From assembly GCF_029227915.1 (NCBI RefSeq), contig NC_079886.1:9300001-9364000 (forward strand): a stretch of DNA of 64,000 bases, read 5' to 3'. The notes beneath the pieces are model-generated. The model did no database searches and was not told the origin of the DNA. It worked only from the letters and a program-made list of their open reading frames with translations. Source of the stretch: Hydractinia symbiolongicarpus. Its lineage: Eukaryota; Cnidaria; Hydrozoa; Anthoathecata; Hydractiniidae. A program made the position numbers and the translations under genes. Positions 1 through 9,911 of this stretch are shown piece after piece. Each line of letters starts with the position of its first letter. Position 1 is the stretch's first letter.

Positions 1-6
1 GGTCAG

Positions 7-2407
7 ATGCAAATCAAGGTACCTTTTGCAATATACGCGGATTTTGAGAGCTTATTACTACCGGTGGAGGATGCCAGAGAGATCAAGACGAAAAAGTTGA
101 ACAAGCACGTACCATCTGGCTGGTCTACGAATAGTACATTTGCATATGGAAATGCACCAGAGTCACTAACTGTTTATCGTGGTAAGGATTGTGTCACACG
201 ATTTGTGGAAAACCTGGAAGATCGGGCGAAGCGGTCATATAACACATTCCCGCAACAACCAATGTTGGAACTAACAGAGGTATTAAAAAGAGAACATAAT
301 GAGGCCAAGGAATGTCACATCTGCATGAAACCCTTTAACGACGTGAGTTACCGCAAAGTTCGGGATCATTGTCACTATACGGGACTATATAGGGGCGTGG
401 CGCATAATAACTGTAACCTCAAATACAAGATACCTAGTCATATACCTATCATATTCCACAATCTAAGCGACTACGATACGCATCTCTTCATCCGGGAATT
501 GAGGGAAAAGTATCACACACAGGACATTGGTTGTATAGAGGAGAACTCGGAAAAGTATATCAGCTTCAATGTTAAAATCAAGGTACCACTTGCGGGTATG
601 GGTATGGTGATGGTGAGGTCTATAAAAAAATAGAAATCAGGCTCATCGATAGCTGTAGATTCATGGCATTCAGCCTGGATAAATTGGCAAGCAACCTCAA
701 TGATCTCCGTTGGCATTTCAACAAGGATGATAAATTTCAACTCATGCGTAGAAGGGGCGTATACCCGTACGAGTATATGGATGGATGGCAGCGATTTGAA
801 GAGTTGGACCTACCCACCAAGGAAGCATTTAACAGCAAGCAGAATATGACGAAGATTAGTGATGAAGACTATCAATATGCAAAAAAGGTATGGAATTGTA
901 AGGATATAACTAACATGGGTGACTACCACGATGTGTATCTTAAGACAAATGTCCTGCTACTGGCAGATGTTTTCGAAACGTTTCGAAACGTGTTCTTGAC
1001 CAACTACAAACTTCACCCTGCGCACTTTTACTCGGCGCCGGGCCTTGCATGGAAAGCGGTATTTAAATATACTGGAATTAGATTAGAGAATGCTATTGAT
1101 GTTTAAGAAGGGGGTACGAGGAGGTATAACTCGGGCGGTACACCGTTATGCCAAGGCAAACAACAAATACATGGGAGAACAGTATAACTCCAATGAGGAA
1201 TCCTCATAACAACAACCTGTACGGATGGGCCATGTGTCAAGATCTGCCAACAGATAGCTTCAAATGGATCTACAACGTGGAGGAATTTACCAAAAAGCGA
1301 ATTGTGAAACTTGTCGAAAAGAACAAGAATGGATGCTTGCTCGAGGTTGATATCGACTACCTCGAGAGATTACACGACACACATAATGATCTACCATTTT
1401 TAACTGAACGCATGGTGATCAACAAAGTCGAAAAACTGGTACCAAATTTAAAAAATAAGCGTGAGTATGTGGTGTATATCAGAGCCCTTCACGAGGCCAT
1501 AAAGCATGAACTTGAGCTGAAGACGTGCATAGGGTCATTTAATTTAACCAAAGGCCATGCCTTAAGGGATATATTGATCTTAACACGAGGCTGAGGACTG
1601 CCTCACAAAATGACTTTGAGAAGGATTTTTACAAGCTCGTGAACCTCTCGGTGTTTGGCAAAACCATAGAGAGTATTAGGAAATATCGGAACATCCAGCT
1701 GGTCACCAACGAGGATAAGTATATGAAGCTTGTCATAAAGCCCAACTTTAAGGGTGAAAGCCGGTTTAGTAAGCACCTCCTAGGTGTAGAGATTGGCAAG
1801 ACGGAAGTCCGTATACATTGGTCAGGTGATCCTCGATTTGTGAAAGCTAATCATGTACGAATTTCACCATGATTTCATGCAGCCCAAATATGGTAGCAAG
1901 ATTCAGCTTCTGTACATGGATACTGACTCGCTCGTATACCATTCAAACAAAGGACTATTATCGTGGCATTGCGCAGGATGTCGAGACACGTTTTGACGCG
2001 AGTCCCTACAACAAGGATAATAATAGACCCCTTCCTATTGGTAAAAACAAAAAAGTTGCGAGTCTGATGAAGGATGAACTAGGTGGGAAAATTATTGCCG
2101 AGTTTACGTTGATAGCAAAATTATATACGAGAGTCTAAGAAAAGAGAGTGGTGACAGGAAGGAAAAGGGCGTAAAGAGATGCATCACTAAGATGTCTATC
2201 ACATTCGACGATTATAGACGATGCCTGGAGGAAGGCGTTGATATATACAAAAGCTAGGTGCTAATTCAACACAAGAACCATCAAATCTACACCCAAAAGG
2301 TGAACAAATTAGCACTTAACAGGAAAGATGACAAAAGGCTCGTGCAACAGGACCAGATTACGACGTTAGCCAGTGGACACTATCGCCGGATCTCTACCCG
2401 AGAATAA
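7..2407 (+). pseudogene. Protein-primed family B DNA polymerase, 3' part, multiply frameshifted
   Basis: Recognised from polymerase B motifs spread over several frames. The exonuclease motif YADFES is near position 30. A Cys/His block with CHIC, DHCH and HNNCN (about 310-430) resembles the endonuclease-VII-like insertion common in Polinton polymerases. An ExoII-like NLSDYDTH follows at about 460-485, and NNLYGWAM (about 1215-1240) corresponds to the palm motif A region. NLSVFGKT (about 1640) fits motif B, and the catalytic MDTDSL of motif C is encoded at 1916-1933 in a shifted frame. Open segments are 7-633, 663-1106, 1148-1594, 1639-1872 and 1869-2138, with the tail readable to a stop at 2405-2407. 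The first shift coincides with an A run at about 623-630. This enzyme family replicates the element from a protein primer. The gene is clearly dead here. Confidence 0.85.
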
Positions 2408-2498
2408 AACCATGGAAATATGCCTACTAATCGCTATACTTCTACCGTATGCCCAGATCGCGTTTTGTTTTTTTCGATACAAAAAACTATTAATAAAG

Positions 2499-2944
2499 AT
2501 GACAGAGCTTGCACAAGTATTTGACTCCGCAGAATCTTTTAAACATGTCGAAAAACCCACTGACAAACGCCAAGTTTTGAAAAAAGCTCTGCGCAAAGGC
2601 AAAGGGCATCTGTTACCGAAGAAATGTACAGAAGCCTTTATTGACAAGGCTGACGATGAGACCATCGAAAAGGTGCACGCCGAGTACGTAAAACAAGAAT
2701 CCAGGAGAAGGGGGAGAAGACGGCCAAGGCTTTAGCTACCCACGTGGTTAACCTATACGCGAACCTTGTTGAAAGTTTCGTCAACATCGACAGTGTCGAG
2801 GATTTACGTAAGGACATTGAACAGGACCGCATCATCAAGGATTCCATAACCGATTTGGGCATTCTCGTGTACTGTACTATTGGTAGGTGTTTAGCACCTA
2901 TCTTGGTGCTGGGGTACACTGCACGACATATGTCCAAAAAATAG
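2499..2944 (+). pseudogene. Conserved Polinton-associated protein of unknown function, one frameshift
   Basis: The reading frame starts with MTELAQVFDSAESF at 2499 and runs to a stop at 2733-2735. The continuing homologous frame is shifted from about 2700 and ends at 2944, so one indel near 2690-2705 separates the halves. The product is rich in Lys, Glu and Asp (for example EAFIDKADDETIEKV). Its C-terminal part has a hydrophobic stretch, LGILVYCTIGRCLAPILVLG, before a basic tail, so it may be membrane-anchored. I associate this type of protein with cnidarian Polinton-like elements, but I know of no function. Its place just after the polymerase matches a late-gene block. Overlapping minus-strand frames look like shadows. 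Confidence 0.55.
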
Positions 2945-3003
2945 GATAGGGGTGAGACTAAGGAGAAAGATGCTTGAGGATTCAGGGCTTACAGTAAAAT
3001 TTC

Positions 3004-3025
3004 TTATAAGTCATAAGACTTATAA
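3004..3025. promoter_or_regulatory. Perfect 9-bp inverted repeat just before a start codon
   Basis: TTATAAGTC at 3004-3012 and its exact reverse complement GACTTATAA at 3017-3025 are separated by ATAA. The repeat ends 3 bases before the ATG at 3029. The right arm also contains a TATA-like string. It could be a transcription-factor site or promoter element of the transposon. This is inference from position only. Confidence 0.35.
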
Positions 3026-3028
3026 AAA

Positions 3029-3298
3029 ATGAGTGAAGGGAACCAAGTCATAACCAAGAAGAACGAAGGTCGAGTTGCTGCTGGCAAGATACTTGCGGAA
3101 TGGAATGGCAAAAACAAGGAAAACTTACGGAAGAACTGAGGTAAAAGTTCTTCATCAGATGATCAGAAACTTGCATCAGATTCTCACAAGTCTAGGGACA
3201 ATGTCTACCTTTACGGTGTAGGCACACTTGCCGTCCTTGTCAAAGGGGTTGCTGTCTATTATAAATTTGGAGGCAAATCTTACAAGCCCGCCCCTTAG
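3029..3298 (+). pseudogene. Small single-pass membrane protein, internal stop
   Basis: ATG at 3029 opens a frame of 89 codons ending at the TAG at 3296-3298. It is interrupted by an in-frame TGA at 3137-3139 (codon 37). The N-terminal half is charged (MSEGNQVITKKNEGR). The C-terminal half has a Ser-rich linker and one hydrophobic segment, YLYGVGTLAVLVKGVAVYY, so the product would be a small one-pass membrane protein. A single nonsense change is the only lesion, so it decayed later or less than its neighbours. The role is unknown; small membrane proteins are common in this gene block of Polintons. Confidence 0.5.
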
Positions 3299-3442
3299 CC
3301 TCAACAGGGCAAACCTCAAATTGATATTTTCAGCATGCATTGAATTTTTTCAAGAAAAAATTTGCACTAAATAAATAAGTAAAGCAACACCTCACGTGAC
3401 AAGCAACATCACCCCCCCCCCTCCCCTCCCCACGAAACACAG

Positions 3443-3657
3443 GTCATTGATTCCGTCTGGGAGTCCGTCAGGCTAGTATCCTATACCATTCTGATAGCCC
3501 TGGGTGCAAAAAGACCCTACGAGTTTCTAGGCCAGGGGCTAAGATGGACCTGGAGGACGGTTTAAAACTTGCTGGCTATATGACTGGAGCAATCCTATTC
3601 GATGACTACGCGATCAAGCAAGGCTGGTACAAGCGTTCCCTAATACCTCCGAAATAG
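3443..3657 (+). pseudogene. Small conserved element protein, frameshifted
   Basis: Two in-phase blocks join only after a shift near 3535. The upstream block reads VIDSVWESVRLVSYTILIAL; the downstream block starts at the ATG at 3544 with MDLEDGLKLAGYMTGAILF and ends at TAG 3655-3657. A short hydrophobic helix is possible in the first block. No domain is recognised. It is included because both blocks have coding-like composition and fit the tight gene spacing of the element. A run of Cs at 3413-3424 lies just upstream. Confidence 0.35.
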
Positions 3658-3692
3658 GCTTCTAAAACAAGAAATTATCCATTTAACCAGAA

Positions 3693-4016
3693 TTGATAAA
3701 GAAATTAGAGGGTATCAACAAGACAAAAATTCACCTCTATACCTTGTTTTGTAAAAACATTGTACCAAGATACGTCGAGCTTTTAAGAACACCCATCAAG
3801 GCACTCTTTTTTAACCTCGCACCCTGCCCTATCTTTCTGAAAAAGGAGCGCCTAGTCGAGAGATATCGCAAGATATTACGGTACCTACAAGGTGAGATAG
3901 TTTTTGATCCCCTACCCCCTGTATACAAGACCACGTACTGCCCGCCTGTCAGGGGTCAGCCACGGCGGTGCGTGGATTTGTATAGATTACCTTTCCACGA
4001 TCCCAAAAATACATAA
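3693..4016 (+). CDS. Hypothetical 107-residue element protein
   Basis: An open frame ends 8 bases before the packaging ATPase start codon. The product is basic, with Lys/Arg-rich stretches such as FLKKERLVERYRKILRYLQ, and has three Cys (CKN, CPIF, CPPV). I do not recognise a family. The length and lack of stops amid broken neighbours may be chance, or it may be a remnant of a real small gene whose true start is uncertain. The predicted start, MIKKLEGINKTK, has no special context. Confidence 0.35.
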   Translation: MIKKLEGINKTKIHLYTLFCKNIVPRYVELLRTPIKALFFNLAPCPIFLKKERLVERYRKILRYLQGEIVFDPLPPVYKTTYCPPVRGQPRRCVDLYRLPFHDPKNT

Positions 4017-4024
4017 AAAACAGG

Positions 4025-4611
4025 ATGTTTGATATAAAAATGTTAGACGTTGTAAAGGAACCACACACCTGCATCTTTACAGGGACGACCAGCTGTGGCA
4101 AGACCCAACGTGTTCTAGACTTTTTGTAAAACGAATATAGGCGAATATGTCCTACTACACAATATAATTCCACCTACCTCGGTAGGGCCTCACTCTGGAA
4201 AGACAATTACGTGTTCCTGGTCGATCCCAGAGATCAACTTTTCGAATGGATACAAAAATTGTCCTCGTTGCTGGCAGGCTTATCGACTTTATTCGTGGTG
4301 CCGACGAATCTCTCGATAAAACTCGTGGAGCATTGATACAACTAGCTGTGTCTCGGAGGCATTGAAGGCATAGTTTATGGGTGCTTACACAGAGATATAA
4401 GAAGATACCAATAACAGTAAGGGATCAGATGAAGATGCTTTTTGTTTGGTATCCAAAGAATCGGAAAGAGTTTGATCTCATTCAGGAAGAAAACGATGTT
4501 ATTTCGACTAAAAAAGAAATTTTCAATATCAAGGCTCAACTGAAAAAGTCCAAGCATGCGTGGCTGTACGTAAGGCTGGAACATTCTAGGATTTGGAAAA
4601 TTCTCGAGTGA
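4025..4611 (+). pseudogene. FtsK/A32-like genome-packaging ATPase, broken
   Basis: ATG at 4025 is followed by a clear Walker A loop, GTTSCGKTQ (about 4080-4107), in the context CIFTGTTSCGKTQRVLDF. This is typical of the A32/HerA-FtsK packaging ATPases of Polintons and related large viruses, which drive DNA into capsids. The first frame stops at TAA 4127-4129. Recognisable homologous segments continue in other frames through 4140-4380. The last 77 codons, from 4381 (MLTQRYKKIPITVRDQMKML) to TGA 4609-4611, are open. The Walker B acidic pair expected around 4290-4310 cannot be read in a single frame, so the enzyme is inactive in this copy. Confidence 0.75.
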
Positions 4612-4641
4612 AAACCTCTGACTGAACCTTAGTATATAGAA

Positions 4642-5447
4642 ATGTCTTCGCAACTTACCCCGTTCAATGCAATACCTGCAGGAACCATCAAAACTCTGTT
4701 CGATGGTCAAAATCAACCTCTCTTTAACCGTGCTGATCTGCGGAAGTTTTTAGGGATTGTTAATATGGCACACAATTTTCAATATTTGGCTGAGGAAACT
4801 ACAACAAGGCAAGAAATTGTGGGAAAAAGGGGTGGGGTGGCACCCTACCCCTTGGAAGAGGGAAAAACTCACATGATGTCTTCGTTACATTAGATGGTGC
4901 CCTGGGGATTGCTGCCAAATCAAAAAAGCCCAAGGCCGTAGCCTTAACAAAATGGCTTGCTCGAAAAGGTGTGGAAAAATTGGAGGATGAGGTGAGGGAG
5001 CAACGTCGAGACCTCGAGGACAGGGATATCGCTGTCGCCATCCTTGAGGATGATTTAGACGACAGGGACAAGCAACTCATGGTGTGGGTGACAAACTTGA
5101 GAATAGGGATCGACAACTTGAAGTACAGACCCAGGAAAATACAAGGCTTCAGGAACGGAATGTACCACGTGCTCAAGCATACTACACAGGAAGACGACGA
5201 GTATCATCATCCTCCCTATTACTGCACGCGTATTCAAAGATGTACTCTTCCTACCAAAAGGAGATGGTTCAAAGACAACTACCCAAGCGAGGAGGAGATT
5301 GTCATGATCGACAATCCTAACAGAATGCACTCCTTTAATCGGTTTGCAGAGAACGAGCATGTGGAGCGGTACCGGTGCCACTTCAGGCTTATCGACCTTG
5401 CTCGAGACGACTTATACGATATGGGTGTTCCGACACTAGAGGACTAG
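4642..5447 (+). pseudogene. Bro-N/MSV199-like DNA-binding protein with coiled coil, frameshifted
   Basis: ATG at 4642 begins MSSQLTPFNAIPAGTIKTLF, followed by a segment (FNRADLRKFLGIVNMAHNF) that resembles the Bro-N/MSV199 domain of insect-virus and giant-virus DNA-binding proteins. The first frame ends at 4893. The homologous continuation (DGALGIAAKSKKPKAVALTK) appears in another frame from about 4877. A heptad-like acidic/basic coiled coil follows (about 4971-5070), then a C-terminal block from about 5260 to the stop at 5447 (EEIVMIDNPNRMHSFNRF). The middle, 5080-5260, is shifted. Such proteins are thought to regulate viral transcription or replication. The family assignment is from memory of motif patterns. 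Confidence 0.5.
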
Positions 5448-5456
5448 AGAGAAGTT

Positions 5457-5536
5457 AATTTTACTACTCTTGTGAGTAGTAAAATTACTACTTGATCTAT
5501 CAAAGGCCTCAATAGATGTGGACAGATCTGTCCACA
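5457..5536. terminator. Two perfect palindromes between convergent genes
   Basis: AATTTTACTACTC (5457-5469) is followed after a TTGT loop by its exact complement (5474-5486), a perfect 13-bp hairpin. At 5517-5536 lies a 20-bp perfect palindrome, TGTGGACAGATCTGTCCACA. Both sit in the short gap between the end of the Bro-like gene (+) and the end of the integrase (-). A bidirectional terminator or 3'-end processing role is a reasonable inference, but they could also be chance or an insertion scar. Confidence 0.45.
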
Positions 5537-5549
5537 CCTAACTAAAATT

Positions 5550-6540
5550 TTACCACACTTGGATATATTGTGGAGGTATTTCGACATCCTCTGGGATCAG
5601 CATCAACTCTTCTGACGCGAAGCTACCATCGGGCCCGTCTTTTAGGTAGTACAAACCACGAATACCTGCTACAATACGATCAAGTCTATGCATTTTCTTA
5701 CTCCAAAAGGCGTCAGTGAAGCGTCTTTTTTAATCACCATGTTCTTCTCCAGGTTGTAAAAGGTAGAGGAATAGCCCATCCTCAGGTAATTGTTTTTCTT
5801 TGGGATATTGTTGCCCCTTCGCAAGTGGTACCTCCTCAAGCTTGATCGCCCTCCTAGGTTTTATGCCAATCATGCCAGTCTTGGTATTGGTGAGACTTTT
5901 GACGATAGTGTACAGGTGTTTAACCTACATGCTACTAGTCTCCTCAGTGACCAACTCTTGCGCATCCTGAGATTTGAATAATCTATCCGCAAGCACCTTG
6001 TTATAGGACTCAATGAATGCTGTAAAGATATGGTTGCACTTGGTAGTAGTCCTCTTAATTTCCACCCCCTTGTCCTCTAGCAGTTTTGTTACACTTGACT
6101 TGAATTCAAAACCATTATCAAATTGAAAAATTTCCTACCTTGTAATTATCATTAATCATGTCCACGACCTCACTAGCCTTTTTCGTACGCAATGGCCTGG
6201 CAACCTTGTACCTTGAAGCCACATCAATACCCGTGAGAATATACTTGTACGTGTTTCCATACAACTGGTCATGAGGCATGTATAGAATGTCAAATTGATG
6301 CATCTAATTGGATGTTGTAATGGTGAAGTGCGGATAATCGATACGTTTTGGAACCCGAATATGATGGATCCAGAACATTTGCCTAGACAGCCGGTGAGTG
6401 ACTAGATTTTTGGATAGGCCACTCTGCTTCGCGAGTAATTTGATGACGTTTTGTCCAGTCCACAGATGTTCGGGAGTATAATAAATTTTACTTAACTTTT
6501 CCGCCTCCTCTTCACTAATAATATGTGGTGCTTTCGACAT
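5550..6540 (-). pseudogene. Retroviral-type (rve) integrase of the Polinton, broken
   Basis: Reading leftward, the start is the ATG at 6538-6540 (MSKAPHIISEEEAEKL), chosen over an upstream methionine because it fits the element's spacing. The N-terminal part has a helix-turn-helix-like region ending HIRVPKRIDY. After a stop at 6304 the catalytic core begins with MHQFDILYMP and carries the first Asp of the DDE triad and the LTGIDVASRYKVARPL signature. A frameshift at about 6115-6120 follows. The next open part holds the second Asp in QFDNGFEF and the Glu in AFIESYNKVL (about 6000-6100). A stop falls near 5930, and the C-terminal SH3-like tail ends at 5550-5552. Polinton integrases insert the element into host DNA. 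Confidence 0.8.
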
Positions 6541-6565
6541 GTTTATTATACTTGTCAAAAACGTT

Positions 6566-6844
6566 TTACAAATACTTGTAGGCAACAAAACCTAAAAGAG
6601 GCGATGCAATGTAGTATTTGTACATATAATCTTCCAGCTCCCGAAGGCTATTCCCAGTCTGTATTTGCATTTCCCGTTGTTTTTTGAACCACTCAATTTT
6701 AGCCTGTCGATCGTGTACCCATTGAGCTTGAGCATTTCGTAGTTTCTCCATGGCTTCGTCAAGTTTACTCAATAGGAAGTTGGTGCCACTGAAGGCTAAT
6801 GCGTTAATAAGTGCTCCCTCTGCCATGATTGTCAAGGTAGCCAT
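6566..6844 (-). CDS. Conserved 92-residue Polinton-associated protein, intact
   Basis: An uninterrupted frame starts with MATLTIMAEGALINALAFSG, which has a short hydrophobic N-terminus. A charged, probably helical middle (EAMEKLRNAQAQWVHDRQ) follows, and it ends with an aromatic and hydrophobic tail, YYIASPLLGFVAYKYL. The layout suggests a small membrane-associated or virion protein with a central coiled coil. It lies 25 bases upstream of the integrase start in the same orientation and directly after the zinc-ribbon gene, so the three probably formed one transcription unit. I recall similar proteins next to integrases in cnidarian elements but know no function. It is one of few frames in the element without visible damage. 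Confidence 0.5.
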   Translation of the reverse strand: MATLTIMAEGALINALAFSGTNFLLSKLDEAMEKLRNAQAQWVHDRQAKIEWFKKQREMQIQTGNSLRELEDYMYKYYIASPLLGFVAYKYL

Positions 6845-7359
6845 TTATTCTTTGATCCTCTTACAGTCTTTGCAACGAGATCTTATCCTTTGATGTTCGC
6901 AGATGCTTCCACCCCCACAGTCTTAGCAAATGGACCTCACCCTTTGATGAGGGCAGATGCTTCCACCTCCACGGTCCTAGCACCGAGACCTCCGCTTTTG
7001 ATGAGGGCAAATACCTCTGCCCCCGCAGTCTTTGCACCTTGATCTCTCTCTTTTATGCTGGCAGATGCTTCCACCCCGCAGTCCTTGCATTGAGACACCT
7101 GCTTTTGATGGAGGCAAATCTGGCTGCCTTTGCACTCTTTGCAGTAAGCCCTCACCCTTTCATGGGGGCAAATGTCCCTATCTCCACAGTCCTTACATTG
7201 ACACCTCCGCCTTTGATGCAGACACCTTGTACGATCTTTTGACGCTTGATTAAGATTAATGCATTTGATGCACGTTTTTGTCAGGTCCCCCCTCCACCTT
7301 TTGAAATTTTCTAGGGTAACACTTTTTTTACATTTTGAGCAGCTCTTGGTTTCCTCCAT
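6845..7359 (-). pseudogene. Zinc-ribbon repeat protein (tandem H-x-C-K-x-C units), frameshifted
   Basis: The protein starts MEETKSCSKCKKSVTLENFK, with an N-terminal CxxC zinc-binding pair and a second CIKC pair. Tandem units of about 18 residues follow, each with His, Arg and a CKDCG or CKEC core (for example CLHQRRRCQCKDCG and CPHERVRAYCKEC). After about four units the frame shifts: the units become visible only in another frame down to a stop at 6845-6847 (CEHQRIRSRCKDC). The DNA shows the same repeat as a roughly 57-bp periodicity on both strands. Similar Cys/His repeat proteins occur in giant viruses and entomopoxviruses. The role is unknown; nucleic-acid binding is inferred. Confidence 0.6.
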
Positions 7360-7367
7360 ATTAACTC

Positions 7368-8568
7368 ATTTTTGTCTCTACGACAAACACGAATTGTGGT
7401 CTACTAGTATTCCACAGAGTGAAAGCGCCCGTCTAGAAGATTCAGTTGAGCGTCTTATATGTATATGTAGCGCCTGAAATCCCCGGTTCCGTCAGTTCTC
7501 TTGGTCATGTGTAACGTAATCCCGTTGGCGTTGTAGAGCCCTCCCGGAACCGTGAAGACTGTGATCAGGGCTTGCTCTGAAGTCTACAAACAACGCATAC
7601 CTCTCTTTGAAAAACTGACCAATGGTCACATTCGAGTCGTGACTTACAAATAGGTTCACGACTTGTTCGAGGTGGTCTTTAGGGAGCATTGCGTGTGAAT
7701 GGAACTCGTTGGCCTCCCCCTCAACAGTTATGACTATCTTCTGAATCTGGGGGGTTATAGAACACCTCGTTGACACCGGAATAAGCCTTCACTTTTGAAG
7801 GGTCCACGAGAAATAGCAAAACACCTTCTAAACTCTTTGCTCGGGTGTCGATTTGGAGATCGTAGCACGTATCCTGTTTCTTCATGGTGACCACCTTGCT
7901 TCTTAGGATCCTTTCGTAGGGCAAAGCGAGGCAACTATAACGTGACATCATGGTACTTGCATCCAGTTTGATATTGGTTATTTTATAGGCGGCATCCGCC
8001 GCCTTGGCTGCCGTAAACCCAGAAGCCGCGTACCTCCATCCTTGATAACGTCACAATGACGAGCGAAGTGTGGGGCAAATTGGAGTCAGTTGTATAAATC
8101 CGCCGATGTCCCTAGTCAATTCGAACATCTTCCCCAAGGGTACACAGATCGTATTGCCATAATCATCTGTCCCAGCATGGCCGGTAGCCTTGACCTGCAG
8201 AGTCCGGATAGTACTGTCGTTTGGATTGATACATTCTAATATGAGATTGCTTTCCCGCTCAAATTTTGGCAACCACAAGTCTCTATAGACCGCAAGTGTG
8301 TTGTAGTCGCTAATGTTTTGTACCTCGTTACCATTCAAAGTGATACGTAAATTTTGCACCAACGCCTTGCCGATATTCGAAACGATCGTGCGTTCCGTAT
8401 TCGTTCCTGTGAGTTCCAGGTCAAATAGTAGCTTCATACTATCGGAAAGATAACCTCGTCCTGTCGCAGATTGGGTTTATCCACGTACAATTCTTCGTTT
8501 TGATTGATTTTGGAAGGTATGTTGCTTATCTGAACGCGTTGCTTTCTACCCTTCATTCCAAAAAGCAT
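7368..8568 (-). pseudogene. Candidate major capsid protein (double jelly-roll type), broken
   Basis: Reading leftward, the start is MLFGMKGRKQRVQ at 8566-8568. A shift near 8440 leads into a 128-codon open part, MKLLFDLELTGTNTERTI (8437-8051), containing NTLAVYRDLWLPKFERE. A third part (7951-7721) carries SCLALPYERILRSKV and KSLEGVLLFLVDP, and a fourth (about 7745-7492) includes IQKIVITVEGEAN and YALFVDFRASPDHSLHGSGR. I associate this motif order with the hexon-like capsid proteins of Polinton-type elements, but a structural check was not possible. The end is estimated at about 7368, nearly touching the zinc-ribbon start. At least three frameshifts make it non-functional. If the capsid call is wrong, it is still a conserved element gene. 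Confidence 0.5.
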
Positions 8569-8643
8569 TTTAACTCCTGGTAAGGATCCAATTTAGTTCC
8601 GAATGCACTCATTTATTTATATAAGGAATTTGGTTTTAAATAA
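8569..8643. promoter_or_regulatory. Divergent intergenic promoter region
   Basis: The 75 bases between the capsid-type gene (-) and the next gene (+) contain a TATATAAGG string (about 8618-8626), roughly 20 bases before the plus-strand ATG at 8644. It is the only spacer that could drive both genes. Placement supports a shared promoter; no test is possible here. Confidence 0.4.
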
Positions 8644-9887
8644 ATGCGGAATAATCCAGCATATGAACCAGATATTGAAGAGGAGGAGTAGGGTCGTCCG
8701 GAGCATGAAGGTACCCCTTCAACACTAAGGCCAGTACCAACTCCAGGAGAGCAACAGGGCGTTTCGGGGACTAGACTTCCGGGGCATAGGCAGGATATAC
8801 TAAAATCAAAGGTCGATAGCCTTTACGAACAACTTAGGGAGGAAATGGAGCTGCCCAATGCGAATCATTACGATTATTTTAGGGTGGAAGGGGATCAACT
8901 CATTGTTAAAAAAATAATGAGGGGGATAAACCTTTACAAGAAATAGTTCTTACGAATAAAGATGGTAGGTTAAAAACTATTGCTCAGATAAAAACGTTGC
9001 TACTAGTACGCGCCTGGAGAACTTAGGGTTTACCAACTATAAAACACCCAAAAAAGTCAGGGCAGCGGCCCAGGCACTAGGGCAAGAGGTTGATGACATC
9101 GTGAAGAAGGCCAAGGAGAAGGGCGAAGATATGCAAATGGATACCTCGGGAATGTTGAGGATGCTCTGGATGATACCGAGAGTTTATACAAGAAGTTCGT
9201 TTGGTGGCGACGAAGTATTTACCGAACGCGAAAGAAGGGGGCTCAACCTGGAAATTCAAACCATACGTGGTAATTTGAAGCTACTGAAAAGCAAGATGAT
9301 CTTGTACGATGGCGAAATCAACAAGGCAAAGGACAAGGTGAAAAGACTTGAGGAAAAAAGGCTACACCCCGAGCTACCGAGGAACGACAAGAAATTTGGG
9401 ATGGGGATATCGCGAGGGCCAGGGAGGAAATTGAAAAATTAGAGGATTAGAAAAAGGCCGCGCAGTAGGCACACGGTCTACTCTCCTCTCAAATAGTTAG
9501 TCAGCTGAAGATCATCAAGGAAACCCTAATGAAAATCATCGGAGATGACACGTCCCTGCTTCAAAAGCTTAAGATCCTCCTCAAAGAGCAAGGGCTGTCT
9601 ATAGCGAGTATCGTCTCGGCTATTGGTCTACTGATTTCCTCGCTGTTACAGGAGGAGGTGTCGCAAGGAAGAGGTTTGTAGAAAAGCAGCTGGAAAGGCT
9701 TGGAAAATTCCTGAAATACCTGGCAGGTAAGACAGGTGCTGCATTACCTGGCATTATTGGCCCGGTTGTCTCGTTCTTTTTCAGAGTAGCAGCAAAGATT
9801 GTCGAATACGCAGCCAAGCACCTATATATGGCAATAGCGGCTTCCGTTGCTTTTATTGTGGCCTATGTTGGAAAAAAGAAAGTCTAA
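8644..9887 (+). pseudogene. Long element protein with C-terminal membrane segments, broken
   Basis: ATG at 8644 starts MRNNPAYEPDIEEEE and soon meets a stop (about 8689). Homologous-looking text continues through shifted frames: a Pro-rich part, ELPNANHYDYFRVEGDQL (about 8850-8900), a charged coiled-coil region (9250-9430), and a hydrophobic stretch SIASIVSAIGLLISSLL (about 9600-9650). The tail reads LGKFLKYLAGKTGAALPGIIG, then VAAKIVEYAAKHLYMAIAAS and a last membrane helix before the TAA at 9885-9887. The overall design (acidic start, coiled coil, Gly/Ala-rich hydrophobic end) suggests a virion or membrane-active protein. I have seen this arrangement in similar elements without a known function. 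Several stops and shifts are present. Confidence 0.45.
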
Positions 9888-9911
9888 CATGTTTGATAAA
9901 ACACATTAGAC

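Noticed and set aside
2366-2937. Minus-strand frames opposite the early element genes
   Set aside because: The plus-strand frames have the coding-like composition and fit the gene order; these are shadows.
7032-7253. Plus-strand Cys-rich frames
   Set aside because: Reverse-strand shadows of the zinc-ribbon repeat gene, caused by its periodic sequence.
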